Assembly: GCF_008831285.2 (NCBI RefSeq)
Contig: NC_045143.1
Span: 25,067,662 to 25,131,661, forward strand
From: Nymphaea colorata
Taxonomy: Eukaryota; Streptophyta; Magnoliopsida; Nymphaeales; Nymphaeaceae
Length of the DNA stretch: 64,000 nucleotides
Direction: 5' to 3'
In this document: positions 1-10,845 of the stretch, piece after piece
Layout: every line of letters starts with the position of its first letter
Position numbering within the stretch: the stretch's first letter is position 1
Made by a program: the position numbers and the translations under genes
The notes under the pieces: model-generated
The model's database searches: none
What the model was told of the DNA's origin: nothing
What the model saw: only the letters and a program-made list of their open reading frames with translations

Positions 1-1
1 T

Positions 2-985
2 CTTATATATGTTGATGATATTGTTATCACAGGCAATTCAGAAAAACACATAGAAGAAGCTAAAGTTTTGATGATGCAAAACTTCAAAATGAAAGAGCTT
101 GGTGATTTACGATTCTTTCTTGGAGTGGAGATTGATAGGCACAATAATCGCCTCACATTGACACAACAGAAATACACGTTGGATCTGTTGAAAAAGTCAG
201 GTATGTCTGATTGTAAGCCTGTTGGAACTCCTAGTGTTCTAAATCAAAGACTAAGTGCTCAAGATGGGGAGTTATATGAAGATCCTACGCAATATCGAAG
301 TATTGTTGGGGCACTTCAATATCTTACATTTACTAGACCAGATATTATATATGCTGTGAATCAAGTATCCCAATGTATGCATGCACCTAGAGATACTCAC
401 ATGGATGCTGTCAAAAGAATATTAAGATATCTTAAAGGGACAGCAGGAGATGACTTAGTTTATGGTAAAAGTGAAAATATAACTACTGGACATCAACTTA
501 TGACATTCACAGATGCAGATTGGGCTGGAGATCCCGATCAAAGAAAGTCCATTTCTGGTTTTTGTATTTTCATTGGACGTAATCTTGTGTCTTGGAGTTG
601 TCCAAAGCAAAAGGCAGTAGCAAGATCCAGCACTGAAGCTGAATACAGATGCATGGCTGCAGGTACTGCTGAAGTTACATGGGTTAGACATTTGCTAGAA
701 GACATTGGAGAAAAGATTAAAACATCAATGTTAATGTGTGATAATCAAAGCGCTATTAACATTGCCTTTAATCCCGTACAACATGGTCGAACAAAGCACA
801 TTGAGATTGATCAACACTTTGTTAGACAAAAGGTGGAAGACAAGGAAATTCAGCCTATTTATGTTCGTACAGATGAACAAGTTGCAGACTTATTTACAAA
901 AGGATTAACAAAGGAACGATTCTGGTTTCTAAAAGGCAAGTTGTACATGGTGAAAAACCATGCACAACTTGAGGGAGGGTGTTAA
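2..985 (+). CDS. Ty1/copia pol, 3' part: end of reverse transcriptase plus RNase H (5' truncated by window)
   Basis: The reading frame is open from the first bases of the window and begins at the RT catalytic motif YVDD (about residues 3-6 of the visible part). It runs through the RT thumb (FFLGVEI, YRSIVGALQYL, TRPDI) into RNase H, with the copia signatures DADWAGD, KSISGFC, STEAEYR and DNQSAI and the C-terminal segment ADLFTKGL. The frame ends LEGGC and its stop overlaps the first bases of the 3' LTR, as is usual in copia elements. I see no internal stop, so this half of pol is intact. Gag, protease and integrase would lie to the left, outside the window. The enzyme would copy element RNA into DNA in the cytoplasmic particle. 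The copia assignment is firm; the lineage within copia is not determined. Confidence 0.95.
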   Translation, partial: LIYVDDIVITGNSEKHIEEAKVLMMQNFKMKELGDLRFFLGVEIDRHNNRLTLTQQKYTLDLLKKSGMSDCKPVGTPSVLNQRLSAQDGELYEDPTQYRSIVGALQYLTFTRPDIIYAVNQVSQCMHAPRDTHMDAVKRILRYLKGTAGDDLVYGKSENITTGHQLMTFTDADWAGDPDQRKSISGFCIFIGRNLVSWSCPKQKAVARSSTEAEYRCMAAGTAEVTWVRHLLEDIGEKIKTSMLMCDNQSAINIAFNPVQHGRTKHIEIDQHFVRQKVEDKEIQPIYVRTDEQVADLFTKGLTKERFWFLKGKLYMVKNHAQLEGGC

Positions 986-1019
986 AATATAAATCCTTCA
1001 CCAGCACGTTGAAGAGGAG

Positions 1020-1260
1020 TCTCTTAGGATTCCACCTCCTTGTAGAATGTGTTAAAATATTTAATGTCCTTGTAACATGTGAAGAGTCTCCTAGGATTCT
1101 ATGTTATAGTTAATATCCTTGTTATATGGGAAGTCTCTTAGGATTCTATGTTGTAGTTAATATCCTTGTAATATGTGAAGTCTCTTAGGTTTCTATGATG
1201 TAATTAATGTCCTTGGAGCTTGTGAAATCTCCTAGGATTCTACGATTGGAGACTCTTAGA
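1020..1260 (+). repeat. Imperfect tandem repeat in the LTR U3
   Basis: At least five copies of a module built on CTCYTAGGATTCT, followed by TTAATRTCCTTG and TGTGAAR, start near 1021, 1088, 1134, 1182 and 1229, so the period varies from about 47 to 66 bp. The array lies just upstream of the TATA box. Repeats at this position in LTRs often act as enhancer modules; that role is inferred. Confidence 0.7.
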
Positions 1261-1276
1261 ATTCTGAAAATGGGAT

Positions 1277-1284
1277 TATAAATA
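1277..1284 (+). promoter_or_regulatory. LTR TATA box
   Basis: TATAAATA lies downstream of the repeat array, where the U3 promoter of a copia LTR is expected. Transcription would begin roughly 30 bases downstream, ahead of the (CT)n tract. Confidence 0.6.
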
Positions 1285-1337
1285 GAGGCCGTGCAAACCA
1301 TTTTGGCTACGGCTTCTTCTCCTCAGTTTCTTCTTGT

Positions 1338-1344
<7 letters not shown>

Positions 1345-1384
<40 letters not shown>

Positions 1385-1387
1385 ATC
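1345..1387. repeat. (CT)n microsatellite
   Basis: Uninterrupted CT dinucleotides for about 35 bases, then CTAT variants, in the LTR leader. Confidence 0.9.
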
Positions 1388-1416
1388 TTCCTGCGTGAGT
1401 GCTGTTTTCGGGTTAC

Positions 1417-2577
1417 AGATATTGGTGCTACATTTCTATCAAGCCTGAGAAGCAGTTACTCGACTCAACAAAGTTTCATGCTCTTAAACCCCAGCAACTT
1501 GGATGCCAATTGCCAAATTTATATGGAGAGTCAACTTTAGCACCAGATAGTGTCTCAAAGTCCATGAACATAGACCCATACAAGAAAGAAGTGATTGTTT
1601 CACTCTGAGGAACCAGACTTTGCAAACCTTCTCTCACTCAGTGCAAAGTGAAGAAAGCCAGAGCATAAGATATGTGTCCTTGAATCTTTCTCAACCCACT
1701 TCGATTCTAGCATTGGAAAAAAAATGAAAAGAAAAAAGAAAATGAAGTTTTTCCTGTACATTTTTCACTTGGAGAGGAACATTTATATTCCCTTTCTGAA
1801 GACTTTGACATAACAAAAAGCAAGGAACTATGTCAAACAGACCTATAAAGGACATAAAAAATTAAAACAACTGTGATAGATGCAACTAACAAAGTAGCCA
1901 ACCAAGCTTTGATGAAATTCAAATCACTAACTCAAAGTAGCAAGTAACAGGCTATCCACTCTTGAAAGAATGGTTCAACTAACAATCAAGTATCCAGATA
2001 TCCAGTAGAGCTACAGATAGTCAAAGCTTACAAACAAATTTTTTAAGGCATCATTGATGCATTTCAATAGCCATTTAGAGGTGTTAATAACCGAGGGAAG
2101 AATCAGAGTCAAATTTTAAGCAATTCTCTATTTCCATGCAGTGGAGGCAATCACATACAAGAAACATGGTGACTACTGACTATGAGTTACTTCCAAAAGC
2201 TTAGCACATTGGTTACGACAGGATCATGGGAATTTTGTGTTCCTAGTGTATTGAATTCGACCAAGTTTTCACTGATTTGAGCAGCTTCAAGTAATGGAAT
2301 TTCGACATGCTTTAGTACTGAACTGTTTACATTCCCATCAACATGATAAATTTTTAGGCGGACAAATAGTAAACACAGAATACTTCCAATTCACACCTTG
2401 TTGCTTCCAGAACCCGTCAAGCATGCAACTCGGATATGTTAAGAGAAAGAGGTAGCAGACAACTCATCATTCACATAAGCAAATTGCAGGTATACCAAGT
2501 TTGGACCGACTTTTTTGTAAACTGAGAATGTTACAGACATAAATCAAGTAACTAGAAAGAGGATAACACTCACTCAC
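1417..2577. other. Unassigned stretch
   Basis: Bases 1433-1608 can be read on the plus strand as about 60 open codons ending in a stop, but I recognise no family in them. The rest is AT-rich with no coding or repeat signature I can identify. Downstream exons expected for the CCD-like fragment at 2578-3791 (minus strand) were looked for here and not found. Confidence 0.4.
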
Positions 2578-3791
2578 CCATCTCCATCAAACCTGCACAA
2601 CACCCACAAAAAAAAGAATTTAGGATGAAATCACCAATCTGAAAAGCAAGAGCTCACAAGGAAATTTTGACAAGGTATGGTAAACAAAGAAGCTTGCCAT
2701 TAGAAATAACATTTGGCCAGTAAGAAAATATGTTAACCGGCTGCTCTATGAAACCCCATCAGGAAAAAGGAGATAATCAACATAACATTGGTGGTGTCCA
2801 ATGAGGAGAAGAGTAGTACCAATGGTAATAGGCCAAAGGTGCAAATTTCGCATTTGGACCAACTCTAACAAATTCACCGTTCAAGCAATCCTGTCAAGGA
2901 CAAACTAGTCTTATTTATCATGATAAAAATATTGATCAAAGCATTTTGCTAAATGCATCTCTTACAATCGGTGAGGCAAGCCCGCTCAGTTTAACATAAT
3001 GAAATTACTAATGGTCTGTTTTATAGACGCTAAAAAAGCAAATGAGAAGCCCCGCTTTTGTATCGTATCAATTTAAAGTAAATTAAGTTGTACGCAAAAA
3101 TCAAGTGTCTGACATAGTTTTGCGGATATCCAAGTGCCCATTAACTAAAAGAGTTTGAAAACTGTCTTCGCAAAAACCAAGTGTCTGACATAGTTTTGCG
3201 GATATCCAAGTGCCCATGAACTAAAAGAGTTTTAAAACTGTCTTCATCTAGCTATAAGTTCCATAAAGTCGACCTAGTTCTTTTGAATCTTAATATGTTA
3301 GAGCAAACATCAGCCAAAAATGCTTGTGCAAGACGCGGTAGGAAGCCAACAACTATAATCGGGGTTACACTGTAAACCTATCCCAAAAACAACGTGCCTT
3401 ACGGCAATTCTGCACGACTGAAGTAACAATTTACACGTGACAAGTAAAATCAGCATCGCAAAACCAACAGAATGGCCAACAGAAAAAGAAAAATACAAGC
3501 CCGACCAATCTCGCTAGGAACACCTGCCCGTAAAAGAATTCTCCAAGTCAAGATTTAAACAAAAAAAGGAAGTAGGCGCAGCATCAGTTACCGTGGACAG
3601 TCTTTCCATTGCCGTCATATACTTGTCGGTGAGGAAGAACTGACGTTGCTGCTTGCTCTTGCTTGTGGCGATACGAACGTCGAGATCCTCCACGGCGTCC
3701 AACAGACAAGAAAGGAAGCCAGCCTTGAGCTTGGGCTCCACGACCACCACTCCGTCCCCCCTCTCCTTCTGCCTCTCTTCCTCTTCCCCAT
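2578..3791 (-). pseudogene. Carotenoid cleavage dioxygenase (CCD1-like) gene fragment
   Basis: Two adjacent minus-strand exons encode a hallmark of the CCD/RPE65 family. Exon 2890-2820 reads [16 protein letters not shown] then APLAYYHW. A 15-base exon, 2592-2578, adds the bases for FDGDG. Both have AG acceptors and GT donors, and the phases join to give YYHWFDGDG. A likely first exon ends at 3592 and contains GVVVVEPKLKAGF, close to the N-terminus of plant CCD1, which cleaves apocarotenoids and carotenoids in the cytosol. Its nearest upstream ATG (3789-3791) is out of frame with that segment by one base. The exon linking it to 2890 and every exon after FDGDG, including all iron-binding histidines, were not found. 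I treat it as a 5' gene remnant. The family call on 2820-2890 is strong; the first exon is less sure. Confidence 0.65.
3093..3245. repeat. 76 bp tandem duplication
   Basis: Two adjacent copies (3093-3168, 3169-3245) of a unit beginning CGCAAAAA and containing TCTGACATAGTTTTGCGG. They differ at only a few positions, so the duplication is fairly recent. It lies in the intron of the CCD-like fragment. Confidence 0.9.
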
Positions 3792-4672
<881 letters not shown>

Positions 4673-4680
4673 GATATTAA

Positions 4681-5330
4681 ACGGCGAAGAAAAAGACGAG
4701 TATAATACAGCAAAGTTTTATATCTCGGAAATAAAACGAAAAAAGTTCGTAAATTTTTAAAAAAAATTAAACATTTTAATACATCTTAAAAATTTTAAAA
4801 AATAAAAATTAATAAAAAAAGGTAAAAAACGGAAAAAAGGGGAAAAACGTATAATACGGATATTATACGGGTATTATATGGGTATTATACGCATTTTATA
4901 CGCATTTTCTGTTTTTTGACGTTTTTACAAAAAACATGTTTTATTCCCGTTGTATACGACAGAGGTGTTTTTGACATATAATATGCGTTTTTTTTTTAAA
5001 ACAGCGTTTTTGTGACAATTACTTTATTGTTAAAATTCATTATTAAAATACTTTTTTACAACCTAACCTTAAAAGTGATTCGATGAGAAGTATATATTAA
5101 GTTAGACATTTTTCTATTTATTTTTTGAATAGTCACAAAATGGACGGTTCTTATAACATTGAAATTTTGTTAGTATAAAGGCCAGTTATTTTATAAAAAT
5201 GACTGGAACTAAAACATGGTTTATATTAAATTAGTGTTTATAAAAACATTAAAAGTTTCACATTTTGTTTAAAACTTTTTTAACATGAGTTTAAGAGATC
5301 CGGCTTCTATTCCTTACTTAAGTAGTTTGA
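4681..5330. repeat. AT-rich dispersed repeat, copy A
   Basis: Starts with several GTATAATAC/GGTATTATAC motifs (4850-4900), followed by a segment with GATTCGATGA, ATATATTAAGTTAG and GGTTTATATTAAA. The first half is matched in inverted orientation near 8240-8540 and the second half in direct orientation at 38505-38740, so this is a dispersed family of at least three or four copies in the window. No protein or clear terminal repeats were seen. Class unknown. Confidence 0.55.
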
Positions 5331-7859
5331 TATTTATCAATGACTTATATATATATAAACAAAATGCATAACTTATATTGCTTGAAAATTGTATTTATGA
5401 TGCTTTAATTAGTTACAATTGTTCAGTGTCATACTATGTTTTATTTTGCAGTCAACATTTCCTTGCTGTGTAACCTTTTCAACAATCATTTTTCAATTTT
5501 CTGGTTTTCTATATTTTTCTCTGGACGCTTTATCTTTTCTAAAATTGTGAAAAAGGAATTTATGTTTTTCACGGTATACTCTTCCATGGTAGGCATCACT
5601 TGAAAAACAAACAGGTATTACAAAAATAATCATCAAAGAAATAAAGAACTTTAACTATGATTTCCTAAAGGATAGCGTTATTACCAGCAGAAAGATTGTT
5701 TGAAAGAAACTGCTCGACCACATCTTCATTTTGAGCAACAATCAAGCTGTTCCAAGGCAGCAGTCGTCAACTACTATAGGATTAAATTCCCCACAGGACT
5801 ATAACATGAAATTTGAAAAACAAAAATTGCATTGATGTCCCAACTCCCAAGTCCTAAATATAGATATTTACCTGCATGTGTTATACACAAGTGACCCTCC
5901 GACTTTAAGCAATCTAAAACCATTAGTAAGAAGCTGTAACTGCACAGAGTTTTAAGAAAAATTATTCATGTAGCATTTAGATTAAATAGATCTGCAGAAA
6001 GGTTGAACCAACCCGAAAAGCGAGAAAAAGGAGAATAAAATGATGCAATGAGAAAAAGTTTAACAACTTCAAGCAAAAAATAGGAACAACATAACCAAAA
6101 AAGAAAAACTAAAATTTTAAAGAGTGTTCCTTTTCCTGAAAAGAAAGTATCTAAAAATCAAGTCAAGTTTCATAACGTCTAAAAATATTCAATTATTGTT
6201 AGAAATCTAAATACAGATGCACAAAAAATGGTGTGGTGCTCCAAGCTTCCTGGTTTTAACCTTTTAGGAGAAGACATTGATCTACAGTAAAACGTCCTCA
6301 TAAACCTGATTACTATCACGTTGCTCCTAGTGGCTTGATACGAAAAACAGCTTGAAGCACTTTCAGAAGAAGTACCTCCTAGCTGGTGTACTTCCTATTT
6401 TACCAGGTCATATTACGGATTATAGCCTTGCTGCCCAGAATCGTCCCCAAGAGAATAACTCTTCAATTTCAAAATTTGATGTCTTTTATAGTCATGGTCA
6501 TACAAGTATAAACATCCATTGCATTATTTCTTTAAAGTCTAAACTTTAAACTAATCGAAGTTGACAATTACATTTTAAAAAAGGAAACTGCAAATAATTA
6601 AAATACAAAATGGATAGCACCGCAAGTTCATATTTCTCTTTTCTGTATTGACAGGCAAGGGCCATGCAAACTCGTGAAGTTTTGTGCAATTAATCTAGTA
6701 TGAGTTTGTGTCTTTCTTTTGTTATCTTCTACAAGACTTGTAAGGAGCACTACATAATAGTTGATGGGATAACACAGTAAGACCTTAAAGACTAAAACTT
6801 TATATCATGAGGAAAGAATAATGTATCACATCAAGTACTCATGTATTGGAAGTTGCTACAGACTTATTATTTGTAGCTTTTCTGCTAGAACTTATTTGGG
6901 CTAAATTTCATTTGGTTTATATGCAATACAATTCATAATCACGTTCCTCTTTGTCACATATGCACTTTAACATGATTAAGATGTTTAAACCATTGTCACA
7001 ACAAAAACTTTTGGTGATATATTTCTCAGGCAGGAAAATTTAGATAATTTAAAAATTGAAAGTAATAATAGAACTACAAAAATCTGAATTTTGAAACATG
7101 ATAAAATTCAAAACAGGTAATGTTAAAACAAACTACGAAAAGATTAAGATATATTAAAAAAATTATTATTGAAAAAGCAATAAAATCAAATTTTTTGTGC
7201 CATTTTTTTCAAAATCACGTAAATTTTGTAGGTTATTTATAACATGGACAGATGCACTCTTTAGATTGTCAAGTTTTAAACTTAGTTTAATTATCTGCAG
7301 GTCCTCATAGCATATATTTTCAATTACTGTGTCTTCTCTTCTCATATCTAATGTCATTTACTCTAGCAAATGACTTTTCAACAAGTAACTTTTTACTGAA
7401 TTTTTATATTTTTTATATTTTTTAAAATTTTCAAAGAAAAAAAATGTTTTTTTACCACATATTACATTCTGTTATAACCTTACTTTGCACTCAACTCGTA
7501 TAACTTATTACACTTTGTAACATATTGTGAAAATCAGTTAAATTGTAGAAATTGAAAAAGGAGAATTGATGGGGAGCAACAAATCTTTGAAGAAACATAA
7601 GAATAGTAGAATGGAATCGTTATATAACAAAATCAAGTTACCTGGAGCAGCACAAAGATCAAGAATGTGATCCCCTGGCAAAACATTTAATGCCGTGACA
7701 GCAGCTCCAGATGCAGCATCAATTCCATATATCTAGATTGAATCAACAAAATCTACTTAGTAACATATATTAAAAAAAAGCAATATTAAAATCAATATGG
7801 TAAATGCAGTAGTTATAATATAAATATGTGTGAGTGTTTGTGTTTGTGTATGTGTGTTT

Positions 7860-8234
7860 TTTTTAACCACGGTATGGGACAACACAAGACATGCCCTTGA
7901 AAGTAGATTACACTCCTTATATTGCAATGTAATTATACATTACATAGTACCTTATGCTCTTGGCGCACTTCAAAAGTTGCCAAATGTAACACTCTTTAGT
8001 CTTTAGTTTCTTAAATGAATATGGCTCAGATTCTACCCATTTTTATGAGTATTACATGAGAAGCACTTGTATTTTAGAGGGAAATAACATCCATCCAGGG
8101 ACAATTTGGTGTTGAAACTAGAGGAACATCATGCATGCCATAAATAGGTAGAAGTACACCAAGCAGTTCACATGTGTGGCTTTTCTAACTGAATTATTGT
8201 GCATCTGATGGTTTATACTTTATGGGGCGCCATT
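7860..8234. other. Intron sequence, nothing recognised
   Basis: Intron of the methyltransferase gene downstream of the motif I exon in plus coordinates. AT-rich with a short TGTGTGT run near 7830-7860. No repeat or coding signal identified. Confidence 0.4.
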
Positions 8235-8900
8235 GTCACGGAAAATGCGTATTATTCGAAAAAACAATGTGTATTATACAAGAAAAATAAGTCAGTCATA
8301 TAAAATGTGAAAAAAACACATCTTTTTAAAAAAAGCCAGAAAATAAAAAGTGTTAAAACAAGGCGTATTATTCACTTTTTTGCATTTTTTTCATTTTTTT
8401 AATAATTTTCAGGATTTATTAAATTTTTAAAATTTTTTAAAAATTTATCAAGATTTTCCCAAGATATTCCTGAGATATACATCTTTGTCGTATTATACCG
8501 GAGAAATTTTTTGCCGTACAATACCAGTACACGATATATGTGACAATGTTTTATGCAATTCAACGTTTCTTGTTACTCATATTATTATTTCATTTTTAGC
8601 TAGTATAATTTTTCCAGCATTAACTTCTTTTAAGTATTTTTCCGATTTTGTTATCTTGCAATTTTGAAATCCTTTTATTTTTTAAAAGTTCACATTTTTT
8701 ACAATATGTTTCTTTAACATACCTTAATTTGAGCCGAATCAGTACAAGCTATAATACATGTTTTACAACATTACTCCGAACTTATAACACTATTTTCTCA
8801 TGATAATATTGTGATGTTATTAAGAAAAATTCATTTTGGTGACAGAAAATCTCATAATATTATTTCCAGTAAAAAAGTCTTTTTGCAGTAAAAACACAAG
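8235..8900. repeat. AT-rich dispersed repeat, copy B (inverted relative to copy A)
   Basis: Read on the minus strand this repeats the order of copy A: GGTATAATACGACAAAG, an A/T-rich block, a TGTATAATAC motif, then AACATGTATTATAGC. The resemblance is moderate, so the copies are old. The insertion ends could not be defined. Confidence 0.45.
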
Positions 8901-9758
8901 AAATTGAAAACCTCAGATATTTGTAAGGCCTTAGCTTTATAGTTGTTTCAAATGAATGAAGACTTGTAAAAGATGTTAAGGCAACGATTAGTCCTGTTCA
9001 AAATGATGATTTTTGGAAAACAAAAAAGAGAGATAAACATGTTCACTGAGCAATTAGTGAGGGAATTAGAATCTGTAGATAGAGAAGGAGCTACTATGGG
9101 TGTATTTGTTTAAGGAACTTGATAGAGCCAAAGAATCTATACAAGCTGCTAGCAAATATAAAAAGAAGTATATATGTCATATCAATATAATAGATAGAAG
9201 ATGGAACCATAATGCTTTAGTTTAGATATGTGGTTTTCATCACAATACAAATAAATGCCTGTAATGCTTTCTACTGCAGCCATTTAGATGTGTATGCCAC
9301 ATTTTTTCATATGCATAAATATTGAAGCACCAAATCTTAGATATATTTTTTTTGTTTAGATAGACCACAGAAACCAAATCTAAATATTTGACCAACAAAA
9401 TACTCAATCAATATAATGAAGACTATGGGAGCAGAATAAACTGGAATATTCATATTTGATGTACATCATTTTGTGAGAATTATGAGCTCTTCGATTCTTT
9501 TGAATCAGATAAAGTTTTAATTAATCTTTCTCTAAAGACTCTTTTAACATTCTCCAATCCATTGAAGACATGTTGGCATATCTCAAAAAAAGAATAGGCT
9601 GAGATACACACAGACTCAAAGAACCCAGCATGATTGCAGCTGGACTAACTACCACTCAACCCTATCCAAAAGAAAAAGGATTGAAAATCCCTTGCTTGAA
9701 AAGCTTTCTAATATCATTCATACTTGTGAAAAATATACATAAACAAAAGTAGAAGATT

Positions 9759-9763
9759 GAAAC
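9759..9763. other. Target site duplication, left (GAAAC)
   Basis: GAAAC directly abuts the left end of the copia element and is repeated at 15464-15468 just beyond the right end. Five bases is the normal copia duplication. Confidence 0.95.
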
Positions 9764-9947
9764 TGTTACGAGAGAGAGAGAGAGGCAGCAAAAAGTTGTC
9801 TAGCATTACGTGACCCTAATCTCTATTAATAGAGATTAGGGTTAGGGAAAATTACAAGAGAAGTCCACTAAAAGTAACAAAACATTTAAAGAGACCTTCC
9901 CTAACTTCCTAATATTTCAGAAAACCCCTTTTTTTGTATCTTTAACA
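9764..9947 (-). repeat. 3' LTR of the copia element at 9764-15463
   Basis: 184 bp, TG...CA ends, matching 15282-15463. In element orientation it begins TGTTAAAGATAC and ends TCTCGTAACA. It contains a perfect 30 bp palindrome at 9813-9842. Confidence 0.95.
9813..9842. repeat. Perfect 30 bp palindrome in the LTR
   Basis: ACCCTAATCTCTATT is followed directly by its reverse complement. The right arm runs into GGGTTAGGG. The partner LTR (15331-15358) has lost two bases at the centre. It could form a hairpin in the transcript, perhaps near the polyadenylation region; that role is inferred. Confidence 0.85.
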
Positions 9948-10455
9948 CTCCCCCTCAAGCTGGAGCATATATGTCAATCATGCTCAGCTTGTTACAACAT
10001 CTCAGGAAATCGCCTATGGGAAGAGCTTTAGTGAGAATATCTGCTGCCTGATCTTCTGAGGAGACATGAATAGTGCTAACAATTCCTCCTTGAACTAAGT
10101 CCCGAATATAGTGGCAATCCACTTCAATGTGTTTAGTCCGCTCATGGAAGACAGGATTGTTAGCGATATATGTAGCTGCCTTGTTGTCACAATACATCTT
10201 CATTGGGAGATTCACTGAGACATCCAACTCTACAAGTAGAGATCTAACCCACGACATTTCAGCCACAGTTTGAGCCATAGCCCTATATTCTGACTCAGCA
10301 CTAGAACGAGCCACAACATTCTGCTTCTTGCTCCTCCAGGAAATAAGATTACCGCCCACAAAGACACAAAACCCGGTAGTAGACTTCCTATCATCTACAG
10401 ATCCAGCATAATCAGCATCACTATACGCCTCGATGTCAACACATTCTCCTGTCAA
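9948..10455 (-). CDS. Copia RNase H domain, cut off from RT by a duplication
   Basis: Contains the copia RNase H signatures YSDADYAGS, DRKSTTGFC, SSAESEYRAM, DNKAATYIANNP and the C-terminal ADILTKALP. It ends close to the polypurine tract and LTR. There is no ATG at its start: the frame is the continuation of pol downstream of the inserted segment 10454-10845. The domain is free of stops, but it can no longer be made as part of the polyprotein. RNase H would normally degrade the RNA strand during reverse transcription. Confidence 0.9.
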
Positions 10456-10845
10456 AATTTTGTGGTTGATTACAACAATGTCTAGAAGCGCCCGAGTCTA
10501 TCATCCATGTCATACCTGGATCAGCAGTAGGAGCACCAACAGAGAATGCTGAATCTACACAGCAGCATTGGTAGAAGTAGAGGCAGAAGTAGAGCCAGAC
10601 CTCTGAGCAAGAACACGATCATATTCATCCTTACTTAGGTTAAGAGAATATGACATAGATATAGAAGGATCAGTAGAAGACTCAACCATAGATATTGTTG
10701 CCTTTGAATGAGTTGCCTGGGATGAAGAAGGACCTCTGCTTGTGGTGATTCTACCTCCACCACGTCCAGAGGAAACATTAGACTTGAGGTGAGGATGTTT
10801 GTCCCAACAACGGTCCTCTAGATGACCAATTTTGCCACAATAAGA
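10454..10845 (-). repeat. Duplicated gag zinc-finger/protease segment inserted in pol
   Basis: About 390 bp that match 13437-13829 of the same element in the same orientation with only a handful of differences (one deleted base and a few substitutions). The source encodes the CCHC knuckle region through the start of protease (DSGAS). Here it lies between RT and RNase H and shifts the frame. The junction at 10841-10845 shares TAAGA with the source, and an inverted copy of RT sequence lies beside it (10842-10890). Confidence 0.95.

Larger units (their letters stand above)
980..1416 (+). repeat. 3' LTR of the copia element that enters from the left
   Basis: A purine-rich tract (GAGGGAGGG, 971-979) directly precedes TGTTAAAATAT, the usual polypurine-tract/LTR junction. 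The LTR holds tandem AGGATTCT-type repeats, a TATA box and a (CT)n tract. The right end is not certain: GGTTACA at 1410-1416 followed by GATAT, or GTGCTACA ending at 1432, would both give a terminal CA. The 5' LTR is outside the window, so the target duplication cannot be used to choose. Confidence 0.75.

Noticed and set aside
1399-1608. Possible exon downstream of the first copia LTR
   Set aside because: About 60 open codons with ordinary composition but no family I recognise, and it overlaps the uncertain LTR end. Kept only as a note.
3093-3245. Possible short CRISPR-like array
   Set aside because: Two adjacent 76 bp copies without spacers, in a plant intron; a simple tandem duplication.
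9779-9842. Telomere-like GGGTTAGGG in the copia LTR
   Set aside because: Only two partial units, part of a palindrome, and not the plant repeat TTTAGGG in tandem.
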